In this document: positions 1-6,260 of the stretch, one piece after another
Layout: each line of letters begins with the position of its first letter
Numbering within the stretch: the first letter of the stretch is position 1
Source of the DNA: Anaerolineales bacterium
GTDB taxonomy: Bacteria > Chloroflexota > Anaerolineae > Anaerolineales > UBA4823
DNA: 8,734 nt
Direction: 5' to 3'
Assembly: GCA_020853835.1 (NCBI GenBank)
Contig: JADYYC010000287.1
Span: 1 to 8,734, forward strand
The notes under the pieces: generated by a model
What the model saw: only the letters and a program-made list of their open reading frames with translations
The model's database searches: none
Told to the model about the DNA's origin: nothing
Position numbers and translations under genes: made by a program

Positions 1-330
1 ACCGCGTGGAGCAATAAAGCCGCATTAGAACTGCGCGCCCGGCTCAACCTGTGGAGCGATTTCCTGGAAGAGTACCGTGTCAAACCCCAGAACAATATCG
101 ACCGCTACCCCTACGAAGTCACCCGGCGGGTGCTCATTCAATTATTGGCGGCGGAGGTCAGCGAATTACCCGAAACAGAACAGAATGCGCTCGGCGGAAT
201 GGATGTTTTCTTAACCGCCGTTTTCACGCCGGGCGACTTTGTGTGGGATCCAGTTTACAAGGCCAGCTTTCCAAAATCAAGCTACTGGTACCTCTACGGC
301 ACGCTGCGAGATGATTTGCGAGCCGGTTAA
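1..330 (+). CDS. C-terminal part of an unidentified protein (5' end outside the window)
   Basis: The first reading frame is open from base 1 to a TAA at 328-330 and gives 109 residues with no start needed inside the window, so this is the 3' end of a gene that begins upstream. The product looks soluble. An amphipathic, charged helical stretch (residues 7-65 of the visible part) is followed by an aromatic-rich end containing VWDPVYKASFPKSSYWYLYG. I see no transmembrane segment and no catalytic motif I recognise. The MFS transporter gene begins 21 bases after the stop on the same strand, so the two are probably co-transcribed. I cannot assign a function. The coding call rests on the open frame, sensible amino-acid composition and the position directly before a same-strand gene. 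Confidence 0.7.
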   Translation, partial: TAWSNKAALELRARLNLWSDFLEEYRVKPQNNIDRYPYEVTRRVLIQLLAAEVSELPETEQNALGGMDVFLTAVFTPGDFVWDPVYKASFPKSSYWYLYGTLRDDLRAG

Positions 331-351
331 AGGACCAGTTTCAAAGAAAAA

Positions 352-1620
352 ATGCAAAAGATACTCCGGAAACTTCGCTGGGAGGTGGCGCCTGCCGATG
401 CGCCGCTCGCTCAGAAGAAGAATTTCCTTTACGTCCAAATCGATGCGATCGGGATCGGTCTGGCCAACGCCGCCAGCCCGTTCTTGCCCGTCTTTCTGAC
501 CCGCCTGGGAGCCACCAATTTTCAAGTCGGTTTGCTGACAGCCATGCCGGCCGCGACGGGCCTGGTGCTGGCGATTTTTGTGGGGAACTTCCTACAGGCG
601 CGCCGGAATATCATCCCCTGGTTTAGCGCGGCGCGGCTGATGGTCGTTTCAGCTTATGCCGCTACCGGGCTGGCGCCTTTTCTCGTCCCCCAGGAACCGC
701 TTATCCCAACCGTCCTGTTGATCTGGGCGGTTGTAACCATCCCCCAGACCGCGGTCGCGGTCGCGTTTTCGGTCGTGATGAACGCGGTGGCTGGCCCCTC
801 GTACCGCTACGATCTAATGAGCCGCCGCTGGACCGTTCTGGGTTTTACGACTGCGGTCACCGTTGCGATCGCGGGGCAAATCCTGGATCGCCTCAACTTC
901 CCCATAAACTATCAGATCGTCTTCCTCGGCTTGTCGATTGGCGGGCTGATCAGCTTCATTTTTTCCAGCCGGCTGCAAATCCCCGACGCCCCGCTGCGAC
1001 CACCGCCTGCACGCAGATCCATCCGGCAGCGCATCGGGGATTACGTGGGGTTGGTGCGAGAGCATCCCGATTTCATCTATTTTTCGCTTAAGCGCTTCGT
1101 CTATCTGACCGGAACGACGCTCGCCATCCCGCTGTTTCCGCTCTATTTTGTGCGCGAATTGGATGCCAGCGATTCCGCTATCGGCGTGATCAGCATGACA
1201 CAGACAGCGGTGATGCTGGTCGGCTATACCCTCTGGACGCGCCAGAACCGCAAACGCGGGGCGCGCTTCGTCCTGCTGGTCACCACCCTGGGCCTGAGTT
1301 TGTACCCGGCCATCGTCGCCCTCACCCACCAGGCAAGCTGGATCATCCCGCTGGCCGGGCTGGCGGGGATATTCCAGGCAGGGATCGACCTGGTTTTCTT
1401 TGATGAGTTGATGAAAACGGTGCCGGTGGAATACAGCGCCACTTTTGTCTCGCTGGCGCAGAGCCTGCAGTATGCGTCGGCTGTCCTGGCGCCCCTGTTA
1501 GGCACCTTCCTCGCGTCGCAAATTGGGCTGAGCGGAGCGCTGTTCACCAGCGCCGCCATTCGCTTGTTGGGGTTTTTCCTGTTTGCGCTCTGGAGGCCGG
1601 GCGAGCTAAAAGCCCAATAA
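352..1620 (+). CDS. Major facilitator superfamily (MFS) transporter
   Basis: A 422-residue integral membrane protein, the usual length for a 12-helix MFS carrier. The first hydrophobic helix starts near residue 28, and six segments run to about residue 206. A positively charged, proline-rich cytoplasmic loop follows (about 207-240, with RLQIPDAPLRPPPARRS and RQRIGDYVGLVREHPD), then a second set of hydrophobic helices to about 415. This two-halves layout with a basic central loop is typical of the superfamily. In the second half, TRQNRKRGAR (296-305) resembles the basic loop between helices 8 and 9. The substrate cannot be told from the sequence; sugar or drug efflux families are both possible. 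The ATG at 352 has only a distant AGGA (331-334), so the start is moderately certain, but the first helix follows it at a normal distance. It probably shares a transcript with the gene upstream. Confidence 0.85.
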   Translation: MQKILRKLRWEVAPADAPLAQKKNFLYVQIDAIGIGLANAASPFLPVFLTRLGATNFQVGLLTAMPAATGLVLAIFVGNFLQARRNIIPWFSAARLMVVSAYAATGLAPFLVPQEPLIPTVLLIWAVVTIPQTAVAVAFSVVMNAVAGPSYRYDLMSRRWTVLGFTTAVTVAIAGQILDRLNFPINYQIVFLGLSIGGLISFIFSSRLQIPDAPLRPPPARRSIRQRIGDYVGLVREHPDFIYFSLKRFVYLTGTTLAIPLFPLYFVRELDASDSAIGVISMTQTAVMLVGYTLWTRQNRKRGARFVLLVTTLGLSLYPAIVALTHQASWIIPLAGLAGIFQAGIDLVFFDELMKTVPVEYSATFVSLAQSLQYASAVLAPLLGTFLASQIGLSGALFTSAAIRLLGFFLFALWRPGELKAQ

Positions 1621-1710
1621 ACCGGCGCCGGCTTGACCACCCAATATTAGAATAACTTCGGAGAAACGTATGCAAATCGTTAGAAATTTGGACGAAATGT
1701 GTACGATTTA

Positions 1711-1739
1711 TTGTTTTGCCCGCCGAATTATGCTATGAT
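1711..1739 (+). promoter_or_regulatory. Predicted sigma-70-type promoter with extended -10 for the protease-antiporter-PII-like genes
   Basis: TTGTTT (1711-1716) and TATGAT (1734-1739) are separated by 17 bases. The -10 hexamer is directly preceded by TGC, an extended -10 element (TGn) that compensates for the poor -35. Transcription would start near 1746. The position lies in the AT-richer gap after the MFS gene and 80-90 bases ahead of the best start codon of the protease gene. Judged by eye only. Confidence 0.55.
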
Positions 1740-1811
1740 AAATTTAGGTTTCTATCAAAAACGATGCGCCAGCATGAGCGTATCTGGTCATTCAGCAAAC
1801 GGTAGAAGTAC

Positions 1812-1819
1812 GGAGAAGG
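1812..1819 (+). promoter_or_regulatory. Ribosome binding site that sets the protease start at GTG 1822
   Basis: GGAGAAGG lies immediately upstream of GTG 1822, with GGAG six bases from the start codon. The upstream in-frame alternatives, ATG 1774 and GTG 1699, have no such sequence. GTG 1699 also lies upstream of the predicted promoter. Confidence 0.6.
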
Positions 1820-1821
1820 CT

Positions 1822-2940
1822 GTGAACTCGAATATCAAACTTGGAAAGATCATGGGAATTCCAATTGGCATACACGCCAGTTGGTTCCTGATCTTTTTTC
1901 TGATCACCTGGAGCCTGGCAACCGGTTATCTTCCACAGGAATATCCGAAGATTTCATCCAGCATCAATTTAATCGTGGCGGTTATTACCAGCGTGTTATT
2001 CTTTGGCTCGGTGCTGTTTCACGAGCTTGGCCACTCTGCGGTCGCGCTGCGCAACCAGATACCCGTCAAAGGCATAACCTTGTTCATCTTTGGCGGGGTA
2101 GCCCAGATCGGGCGCGAGCCATCTACCCCCGGAGCTGAGTTCCGGATTGCAATCGCCGGCCCGCTTGCCAGCCTGTTCCTGGCGGGGCTGTTTGGCGGGT
2201 TGTACCTGCTCGACCAGCAGATCCCCTACCTGTCGGCTCCCAGCCTGTACCTCATGCGCATCAACCTGATTTTGGCGCTGTTCAACATGATCCCTGGCTT
2301 TCCGCTCGACGGCGGGCGCGTCTTGCGAGCGATCGTGTGGAAGCTCAGCGGCAATTTCGTGCGCGCCACACAGATCGCCTCGGCGAGCGGGCAGGTCGTC
2401 GCCTTTGGCTTTATCGCCCTGGGCATTTTCTCGGTATTCAGCGGGCAGCTTATGAACGGTCTGTGGCTGGCGTTCATCGGCTGGTTCCTGCAGAATGCGG
2501 CGGCCTCGACGGCGTATCAGGTGAACATGCAGGAGCGGCTGCGCGGCTCCACTGTGGCTCAAGCCATGAGCCGTGACTGCACCCAGGTTCCGGGGTTGAT
2601 GACCTTGAACCAGATCGTGCAGGAGCGGGTGCTCTCTCAGGGACAGCACTGCTTCTTTGTCACCGATTTCAGTGGGGCGAAAATCGGCGTGCTCACCCTC
2701 CAGGACATCACCCGCGTCCCCCAACTCCAATGGCGCTATACCGCCGCCCAGACGGTAATGACCCCGCTGCACCGGCTCGTCACGGTAGAGCCGGATATGG
2801 AGCTCATCGCAGCGTTGAAAAAGATGGATGATGAGAACCTCTCCGAGGTTTCCGTTGCCGACCAATACGGGCTGGTTGGCATGCTCTCCAGGGATAATGT
2901 GGTAAGATATTTAAAGCTTCGCTCTCATCTCAAAATGTAG
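1822..2940 (+). CDS. Site-2-type intramembrane zinc metalloprotease (peptidase M50) with C-terminal CBS domains
   Basis: The protein has 372 residues from GTG 1822. It is a membrane-embedded metalloprotease of the M50 family, which cleaves substrates inside the bilayer, often membrane-anchored regulators. The start IKLGKIMGIPIGIHASWFLIF is typical of the family. HELGH (residues 67-71) is the HExxH zinc site, and MIPGFPLDGGRVLRA holds the third ligand region with D163. About six hydrophobic segments span residues 18-230. The remainder, from about 245, reads as a pair of CBS domains (TVAQAMSRD, and AAQTVMTPLHRLVTVEPDMELIAALKKM), which in other proteins bind adenine nucleotides. The start is chosen for its ribosome binding site; ATG 1774 (16 residues longer) and GTG 1699 are possible. 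The antiporter gene follows 40 bases downstream, so both are probably on one transcript from the promoter at 1711-1739. The substrate is unknown. Confidence 0.9.
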   Translation: MNSNIKLGKIMGIPIGIHASWFLIFFLITWSLATGYLPQEYPKISSSINLIVAVITSVLFFGSVLFHELGHSAVALRNQIPVKGITLFIFGGVAQIGREPSTPGAEFRIAIAGPLASLFLAGLFGGLYLLDQQIPYLSAPSLYLMRINLILALFNMIPGFPLDGGRVLRAIVWKLSGNFVRATQIASASGQVVAFGFIALGIFSVFSGQLMNGLWLAFIGWFLQNAAASTAYQVNMQERLRGSTVAQAMSRDCTQVPGLMTLNQIVQERVLSQGQHCFFVTDFSGAKIGVLTLQDITRVPQLQWRYTAAQTVMTPLHRLVTVEPDMELIAALKKMDDENLSEVSVADQYGLVGMLSRDNVVRYLKLRSHLKM

Positions 2941-2980
2941 CTGCAGTCAACTGCGTTTCCCAGGAGAAATACCTGCGCAC

Positions 2981-4237
2981 ATGTCATCGTTCCTCCAATT
3001 AGCGCTGGCGCTCTCGGTATTAATCATCGCGGCCAAAATCGGCGGATTGATCAGTTATCGTTTAGGCCAGCCTTCCGTTCTGGGCAAGCTCCTGGCAGGC
3101 ATCATTCTGGGGCCATCCCTGCTCGATATCCTCCATACGCCTTTTTTTACCGCCCCTCATCTGCTCGAGGTCATCCACGATTTAGCCGAAATCGGGGTCA
3201 TGCTGCTCATGTTCCTGGCCGGCATAGAGCTGCACCTATCCGACCTGGCAAAGTCGGGCAAGGTTTCGGCGCTCGCGGGCTCTCTCGGAGTGTTCTTTCC
3301 AATGCTTCTGGGGGCGGGTCTCATCTTCTTGTTTCCGCTCAGCCCTGAAGAGGCAATTTTCATCGGGTTGATCCTGTCTGCGACAAGCGTCAGCATCTCT
3401 GCCCAGACTTTGATGGAGCTGGACGTCCTGCGCAGCCGGGTTGGGGTGAGCCTGCTGGGCGCGGCCGTCTTCGATGACGTCCTGGTGGTCTTGGGGTTAT
3501 CCATCTTTTCGGCGCTGGCGATTACAGAAGGATCGGCCGGGTTCTCGCAGGTGTTGGTCGTCCTGGTTCAGATGACGCTCTTTTTGCTTATCGGCGCCGG
3601 TCTCGGGTTTCTATTCATTCCCCGCTTGAGCCAGACTGTGAGAGAGCTGCCAATCAGCCAGGGACTGGTTGCCTTTGCGCTTGTGAGCATCCTGGTCTAC
3701 GGGTTGGCGGCCGAGGTGCTTGGCAACATGGCTGCCATCACGGGCGCGTTTCTGGCTGGTCTGCTGTTCGGGCGCAGCCCGGTTAAGGAGCGGGTGGAGA
3801 GCGGCATCACCACAATCGCCTATGGTTTTTTCGTACCGATTTTCTTTATTAATGTAGGGTTGCAAGCTGATATTAAGGAGATCTTTGGCGGCAGCTTCGG
3901 CTTATTTCTGGTGATGACGGTCCTTGCGATCGTCGGAAAAGTCTTCGGGTCGGGGCTGGGCGCGCTTGCCGGCGGGCTGGACCGCGATGAAGCGCTTCAA
4001 TTGGGGGTTGGCATGATGTCTCGCGGCGAGGTGGGTTTGATCGTTGCATCGGTCGGCATCACAGAGGGGTTAATCAATCACGACATCTTCTCTGCCGTCG
4101 TCGGTGTCGTCATTATCACCACCCTGCTCACCCCGCCACTGCTGCGCCTGTCTTTTAGCCGGTCTGAACCGAAAAAGCCGGAACACAACCGAAACAGATC
4201 AGAAAAAAGCATGATCCCTGAAGGAGAAGGAGAATGA
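2981..4237 (+). CDS. CPA2-family cation:proton antiporter (Kef/NapA-like, no RCK domain)
   Basis: A 418-residue membrane protein with about 12-13 hydrophobic helices, exchanging Na+ or K+ for H+ across the cytoplasmic membrane. Family signatures are clear: YRLGQPSVLGKLLAGIILGP (26-45) in the first helices, FLAGIEL (78-84), SATSVSISAQTL (133-144), and the adjacent acidic pair D165-D166 in AVFDDV, which matches the ion-binding Asp pair of electrogenic antiporters such as NapA. Further on are GAFLAGLLFGRSP (255-267), a helix with K320, and MMSRGEVGLIVASVG (345-359). The protein ends in a short charged tail (from about 391) instead of the cytosolic RCK/TrkA-N domain that gates Kef-type proteins. 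AGGAGA lies at 2962-2967, slightly far from the ATG. The stop overlaps the start of the PII-like gene by ATGA, suggesting that the small protein may supply the missing control. Ion specificity cannot be read from the sequence. Confidence 0.92.
   Translation: MSSFLQLALALSVLIIAAKIGGLISYRLGQPSVLGKLLAGIILGPSLLDILHTPFFTAPHLLEVIHDLAEIGVMLLMFLAGIELHLSDLAKSGKVSALAGSLGVFFPMLLGAGLIFLFPLSPEEAIFIGLILSATSVSISAQTLMELDVLRSRVGVSLLGAAVFDDVLVVLGLSIFSALAITEGSAGFSQVLVVLVQMTLFLLIGAGLGFLFIPRLSQTVRELPISQGLVAFALVSILVYGLAAEVLGNMAAITGAFLAGLLFGRSPVKERVESGITTIAYGFFVPIFFINVGLQADIKEIFGGSFGLFLVMTVLAIVGKVFGSGLGALAGGLDRDEALQLGVGMMSRGEVGLIVASVGITEGLINHDIFSAVVGVVIITTLLTPPLLRLSFSRSEPKKPEHNRNRSEKSMIPEGEGE
4221..4232 (+). promoter_or_regulatory. 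Strong tandem ribosome binding site for the PII-like gene inside the antiporter 3' end
   Basis: AAGGAGAAGGAG contains two overlapping GGAG cores directly before ATG 4234, within the last codons of the antiporter. The ATGA overlap (4234-4237) together with this strong site predicts coupled and efficient translation of the small protein. Confidence 0.65.
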
Positions 4238-4593
4238 GCTTTTTGGTCGTGATGATCGTGGATGACCCGGACCAATGCCCGGATATCATCGAGGCGTGGA
4301 GCAAGTTAGGCGTATCTGGCGTGACCATCCTCGAAAGCACCGGCATGGGGCGCTTGCGCCGGGCGGCTCTGCGCGATGACGTGCCCTTGCTCCCCCGCCT
4401 TCAGGATTTTCTGGGGACGCGCGAGGTGCATCACCGCACACTGTTTTCAGTTGTAAAAGACGAGGCGACCGTTGACCGTATGGTTGAAGCCGCCCAGGAA
4501 TTCACCGGCGACCTCAACACGCCACACACCGGCTTTTTGTTCGTCCTGCCCGTTTTGAAAGCATTTGGGCTGGACCGTCGTTCCACCCATTAA
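4234..4593 (+). CDS. PII-like small signalling protein paired with the antiporter
   Basis: A soluble protein of 119 residues, close to the 112-residue length of GlnB/GlnK. The predicted order of elements is beta (SFLVVMIVDD, 2-11), alpha (DQCPDIIEAWSKLG, 13-26), beta (SGVTILES, 28-35), a loop (36-66), beta (HRTLFSVVKD, 67-76), alpha (EATVDRMVEAAQEF, 77-90) and beta (TGFLFVLPVLKAFGL, 99-113). This is the beta-alpha-beta-beta-alpha-beta ferredoxin-like fold of PII proteins. GVSGVTILESTGMGR (26-40) resembles the PII stretch before the T-loop. The loop lacks the uridylylated Tyr51 context of classic GlnB; it has LRRAALRDDVPLLPRLQDFL instead. PII-type proteins form trimers that bind adenine nucleotides and often gate membrane transporters. 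The one-base-step overlap with the antiporter gene makes that antiporter the likely partner. The fold assignment is made by reading the sequence. Ligand and partner are inference. Confidence 0.75.
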   Translation: MSFLVVMIVDDPDQCPDIIEAWSKLGVSGVTILESTGMGRLRRAALRDDVPLLPRLQDFLGTREVHHRTLFSVVKDEATVDRMVEAAQEFTGDLNTPHTGFLFVLPVLKAFGLDRRSTH

Positions 4594-4605
4594 TCATCTC
4601 CCTAA

Positions 4606-4646
4606 CCATCTGCCGCCCTGCAGGTTTGGCGCAGGGCGGCAGATGA
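4606..4646. terminator. Perfect GC-rich hairpin between convergent genes, probable bidirectional terminator or 3' stabilising stem
   Basis: CATCTGCCGCCCTGC at 4607-4621 is exactly complementary to 4631-4645, giving a 15-bp stem with a nine-base loop. It sits 13 bases after the stop of the PII-like gene and about 30 bases beyond the stop of the oppositely oriented trpB2. Neither side carries a true U-tract: the top strand continues AAAATCTC and the bottom strand GTTAGGGAG. A classical intrinsic terminator is therefore not certain, but position and symmetry favour a role in ending both transcripts. Confidence 0.55.
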
Positions 4647-4674
4647 AAATCTCAATCGATATACAGCTTCGGAA

Positions 4675-6060
4675 TCAAGCTGGCAGGACAACTTTTGGCA
4701 GGCTTTTCAGCGATTCCTGCAGGTCTGCCTCCGAAAACTCGTAATTGACCAGCTTCCCACCAAGATAAGCCTCGTAGGCAGCCATATCAAAATTGCCATG
4801 CCCAGAAAGGTTGAAGAGGATAACGCGTTTCTCGCCTTTCTCCTTGGCATCGAGGGCTTCATCGATCGCAGTCCGGATGGCATGGGCGCTCTCTGGGGCG
4901 GGGATGATCCCTTCTGACCGGGCAAACAGGGTCGCAGCCTCGAACGTGGGCAATTGCGGCATCGCCACCGCCTGGATGTAACCTGCGTCATAAAGCGCGG
5001 ACAGAGTGGGCGCCATGCCGTGATAACGCAGACCGCCAGCGTGGATCCTGGGCGGGACGAACGCATGTCCCAGGGTGTTCATCTTGACAACCGGCGCCAT
5101 CTTGGCTGTGTCCCCGTAATCGAATGTGTAGGGGCCGCGCGTGAGCGACGGCGTAGCGGCCGGTTCAACCGCCACGAAGCGGGTGGTCCGCCCCTCAACG
5201 AGATTCTGGCGCAAGAACGGAAAGGCGATCCCCGCGAAGTTCGAACCGCCGCCGACGCACCCGATGACCACATCTGGATATTCGCCAGCCATGTCCATTT
5301 GCTTGAGCGCTTCTTCGCCGATCACGCTTTGATGCAGCAGCACGTGGTTTAGCACCGACCCGAGGCTGTATTTCTTTGTGCCCCCCGAGGTCGCCGCAAC
5401 CTCGACCGCTTCCGAGATCGCGATCCCGAGCGAACCGGGCGTTTCGGGGTCTTGCGCGAGCAGGCTCCGCCCATAATTCGTGTGGTCGGTCGGGCTGGGG
5501 AAAACCCTCGCGCCATAAGTTTCCATCATCAACCGGCGGTAAGGTTTTTGGTCATAAGAAACCCTCACCATGTACACTTCGAGGTCCAAATCGAAGAAAT
5601 TGCACGCCAGCGCTAAGGCCGAGCCCCACTGACCGGCGCCGGTTTCTGTGGTCAACGCCTTTGTCCCGGCCAGCTTGTTGTAATACGCCTGGGCAATTGC
5701 CGTGTTGGGCTTATGGCTGCCCGCCGGCGAAACCCCTTCGTTTTTGTAATAGATATGCGCCGGAGTGCCGAGAACTTTCTCCAGCCGTCGGGCCCGCATG
5801 AGCGGCGTCGGGCGGTAAAGGCGGTAGATCTCGCGCACCTCTTGCGGTATCTCGATATAGCGCTCGGTGCTGATCTCCTGCAGGATCAGATCCATTGGGA
5901 AAAGGACGGAGAGGAAATCCGGGGTGACCGGTTCCAGGGTCTGAGGGTGAAGGACGGGGGCAGGCGGGATCGGGCTGTCTGCGTTAATGTTGTACCAGAA
6001 CTTCGGTAGATCCGCCTCGCCGAGAAGAAAACGGGTTTGATCAGATGATTGTGCGCACAT
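4675..6060 (-). CDS. trpB2: TrpB2-type tryptophan synthase beta-like protein
   Basis: A PLP-dependent enzyme of 461 residues that condenses indole with L-serine to give tryptophan. The protein is the TrpB2 branch, not TrpB1: it is longer than the roughly 400-residue TrpB1 and has the N-terminal extension (LPKFWYNINAD, residues 18-28) typical of TrpB2. Visible motifs are RPTPLMRARRLEK (83-95), GVSPAGSHKPNTA with the PLP lysine K117, ETGAGQWG (139-146) with the catalytic glutamate E139 and the TrpB2-specific W, GGGSN (270-274) binding the PLP phosphate, GLRYHGMAPT, IPAPESAHA and the terminal FNLSGHG. All key residues are intact. The ATG at 6060 has GGAGG five bases upstream; a TTG twelve bases further out overlaps that site and is not the start. 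No trpA or other trp gene is adjacent. It is transcribed alone from its own promoter through a tryptophan T-box leader. Confidence 0.95.
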   Translation of the reverse strand: MCAQSSDQTRFLLGEADLPKFWYNINADSPIPPAPVLHPQTLEPVTPDFLSVLFPMDLILQEISTERYIEIPQEVREIYRLYRPTPLMRARRLEKVLGTPAHIYYKNEGVSPAGSHKPNTAIAQAYYNKLAGTKALTTETGAGQWGSALALACNFFDLDLEVYMVRVSYDQKPYRRLMMETYGARVFPSPTDHTNYGRSLLAQDPETPGSLGIAISEAVEVAATSGGTKKYSLGSVLNHVLLHQSVIGEEALKQMDMAGEYPDVVIGCVGGGSNFAGIAFPFLRQNLVEGRTTRFVAVEPAATPSLTRGPYTFDYGDTAKMAPVVKMNTLGHAFVPPRIHAGGLRYHGMAPTLSALYDAGYIQAVAMPQLPTFEAATLFARSEGIIPAPESAHAIRTAIDEALDAKEKGEKRVILFNLSGHGNFDMAAYEAYLGGKLVNYEFSEADLQESLKSLPKVVLPA

Positions 6061-6065
6061 GTTAT

Positions 6066-6070
6066 CCTCC
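6066..6070 (-). promoter_or_regulatory. Ribosome binding site GGAGG of trpB2
   Basis: GGAGG on the bottom strand, five bases before ATG 6060. It fixes the start there, because the in-frame TTG at 6072 would overlap this site. Confidence 0.85.
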
Positions 6071-6139
6071 AAGTTAAGATGTTGTATGACAAATTGCTTT
6101 CAAACTTCAGCAGACGAGCATCTTCTGTCTTCGAAGGGA

Positions 6140-6175
6140 AATAAAAAGCGCTCGTCCCTGTTGGGGACGAACGCT
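6140..6175 (-). terminator. Intrinsic terminator of the trpB2 T-box leader
   Basis: On the bottom strand AGCGUUCGUCCC (6175-6164) pairs with GGGACGAGCGCU (6158-6147) in twelve pairs with one G-U wobble, around the loop CAACA. The run UUUUAUUU follows. It ends transcripts when tRNA-Trp is charged. About 70 bases separate it from the trpB2 ribosome binding site, and I see nothing else recognisable in that stretch. Confidence 0.9.
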
Positions 6176-6206
6176 TGAGATCTTTGCGCGCCCGTGGTGC
6201 CACCCC
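6163..6206 (-). promoter_or_regulatory. T-box antiterminator helix
   Basis: On the bottom strand GGGG (6206-6203) can pair with CCCC (6166-6163). The seven-base bulge UGGCACC follows at 6202-6196, then ACGGGCGC (6195-6188) pairs with GCGUUCGU (6174-6167) in eight pairs, including two G-U. The loop is about 13 bases. The 3' strand of this structure is the 5' arm of the terminator, so the two are mutually exclusive, as in classical T-boxes. Confidence 0.85.
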
Positions 6207-6228
6207 GGTTAGGCCTGTCCGCCTTAAT

Positions 6229-6260
6229 AAAAAAACCTGCCGGTGATGCGACAGGGTTTT
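6229..6260 (-). other. Extra hairpin with U7 tail between stem III and the antiterminator
   Basis: On the bottom strand AAAACC, one bulged C and UGUCG (6260-6249) pair with CGGCAGGUUUU around the loop CAUCAC, and the U run totals seven (6235-6229). Upstream, GAGUGAGG/CUCCAUUC (within 6281-6261) already forms a plausible stem III, so this hairpin is additional to the standard layout. It looks terminator-like, but no competing partner is visible. Confidence 0.5.

Noticed and set aside
814..1329. 171-codon open frame on the - strand across the MFS gene
   Set aside because: It is antisense to a clear 12-helix transporter and has low-complexity, charged composition typical of a shadow frame.
1622..1631. 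CCGGCGCCGG palindrome as terminator of the MFS gene
   Set aside because: It is a self-complementary 10-mer with no room for a stable loop and no U-tract after it.
1633..1638. TTGACC as a -35 box for the downstream genes
   Set aside because: No acceptable -10 hexamer lies 15-19 bases downstream; the sequence at 1655-1661 is ACTTCGG.
1699..1821. GTG 1699 or ATG 1774 as the start of the M50 protease
   Set aside because: GTG 1699 lies upstream of the predicted promoter, neither has a ribosome binding site, and the added residues do not look like the family N-terminus. ATG 1774 cannot be fully excluded.
1996..2865. 289-codon open frame on the - strand across the protease gene
   Set aside because: It is a shadow of the M50 gene in GC-rich DNA: the composition is rich in R, G, Q and H, no motif is seen, and the sense strand carries HELGH and CBS domains.
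6061..6072. TTG at 6072 as the trpB2 start, adding four residues
   Set aside because: It overlaps the ribosome binding site GGAGG (6070-6066), which is correctly spaced for ATG 6060.
6110..6135. Leader peptide before trpB2 (bottom-strand ATG CTC GTC TGC TGA)
   Set aside because: It is only four codons long with no Trp codon, so it cannot act as a tryptophan attenuator peptide; the T-box already explains the control.
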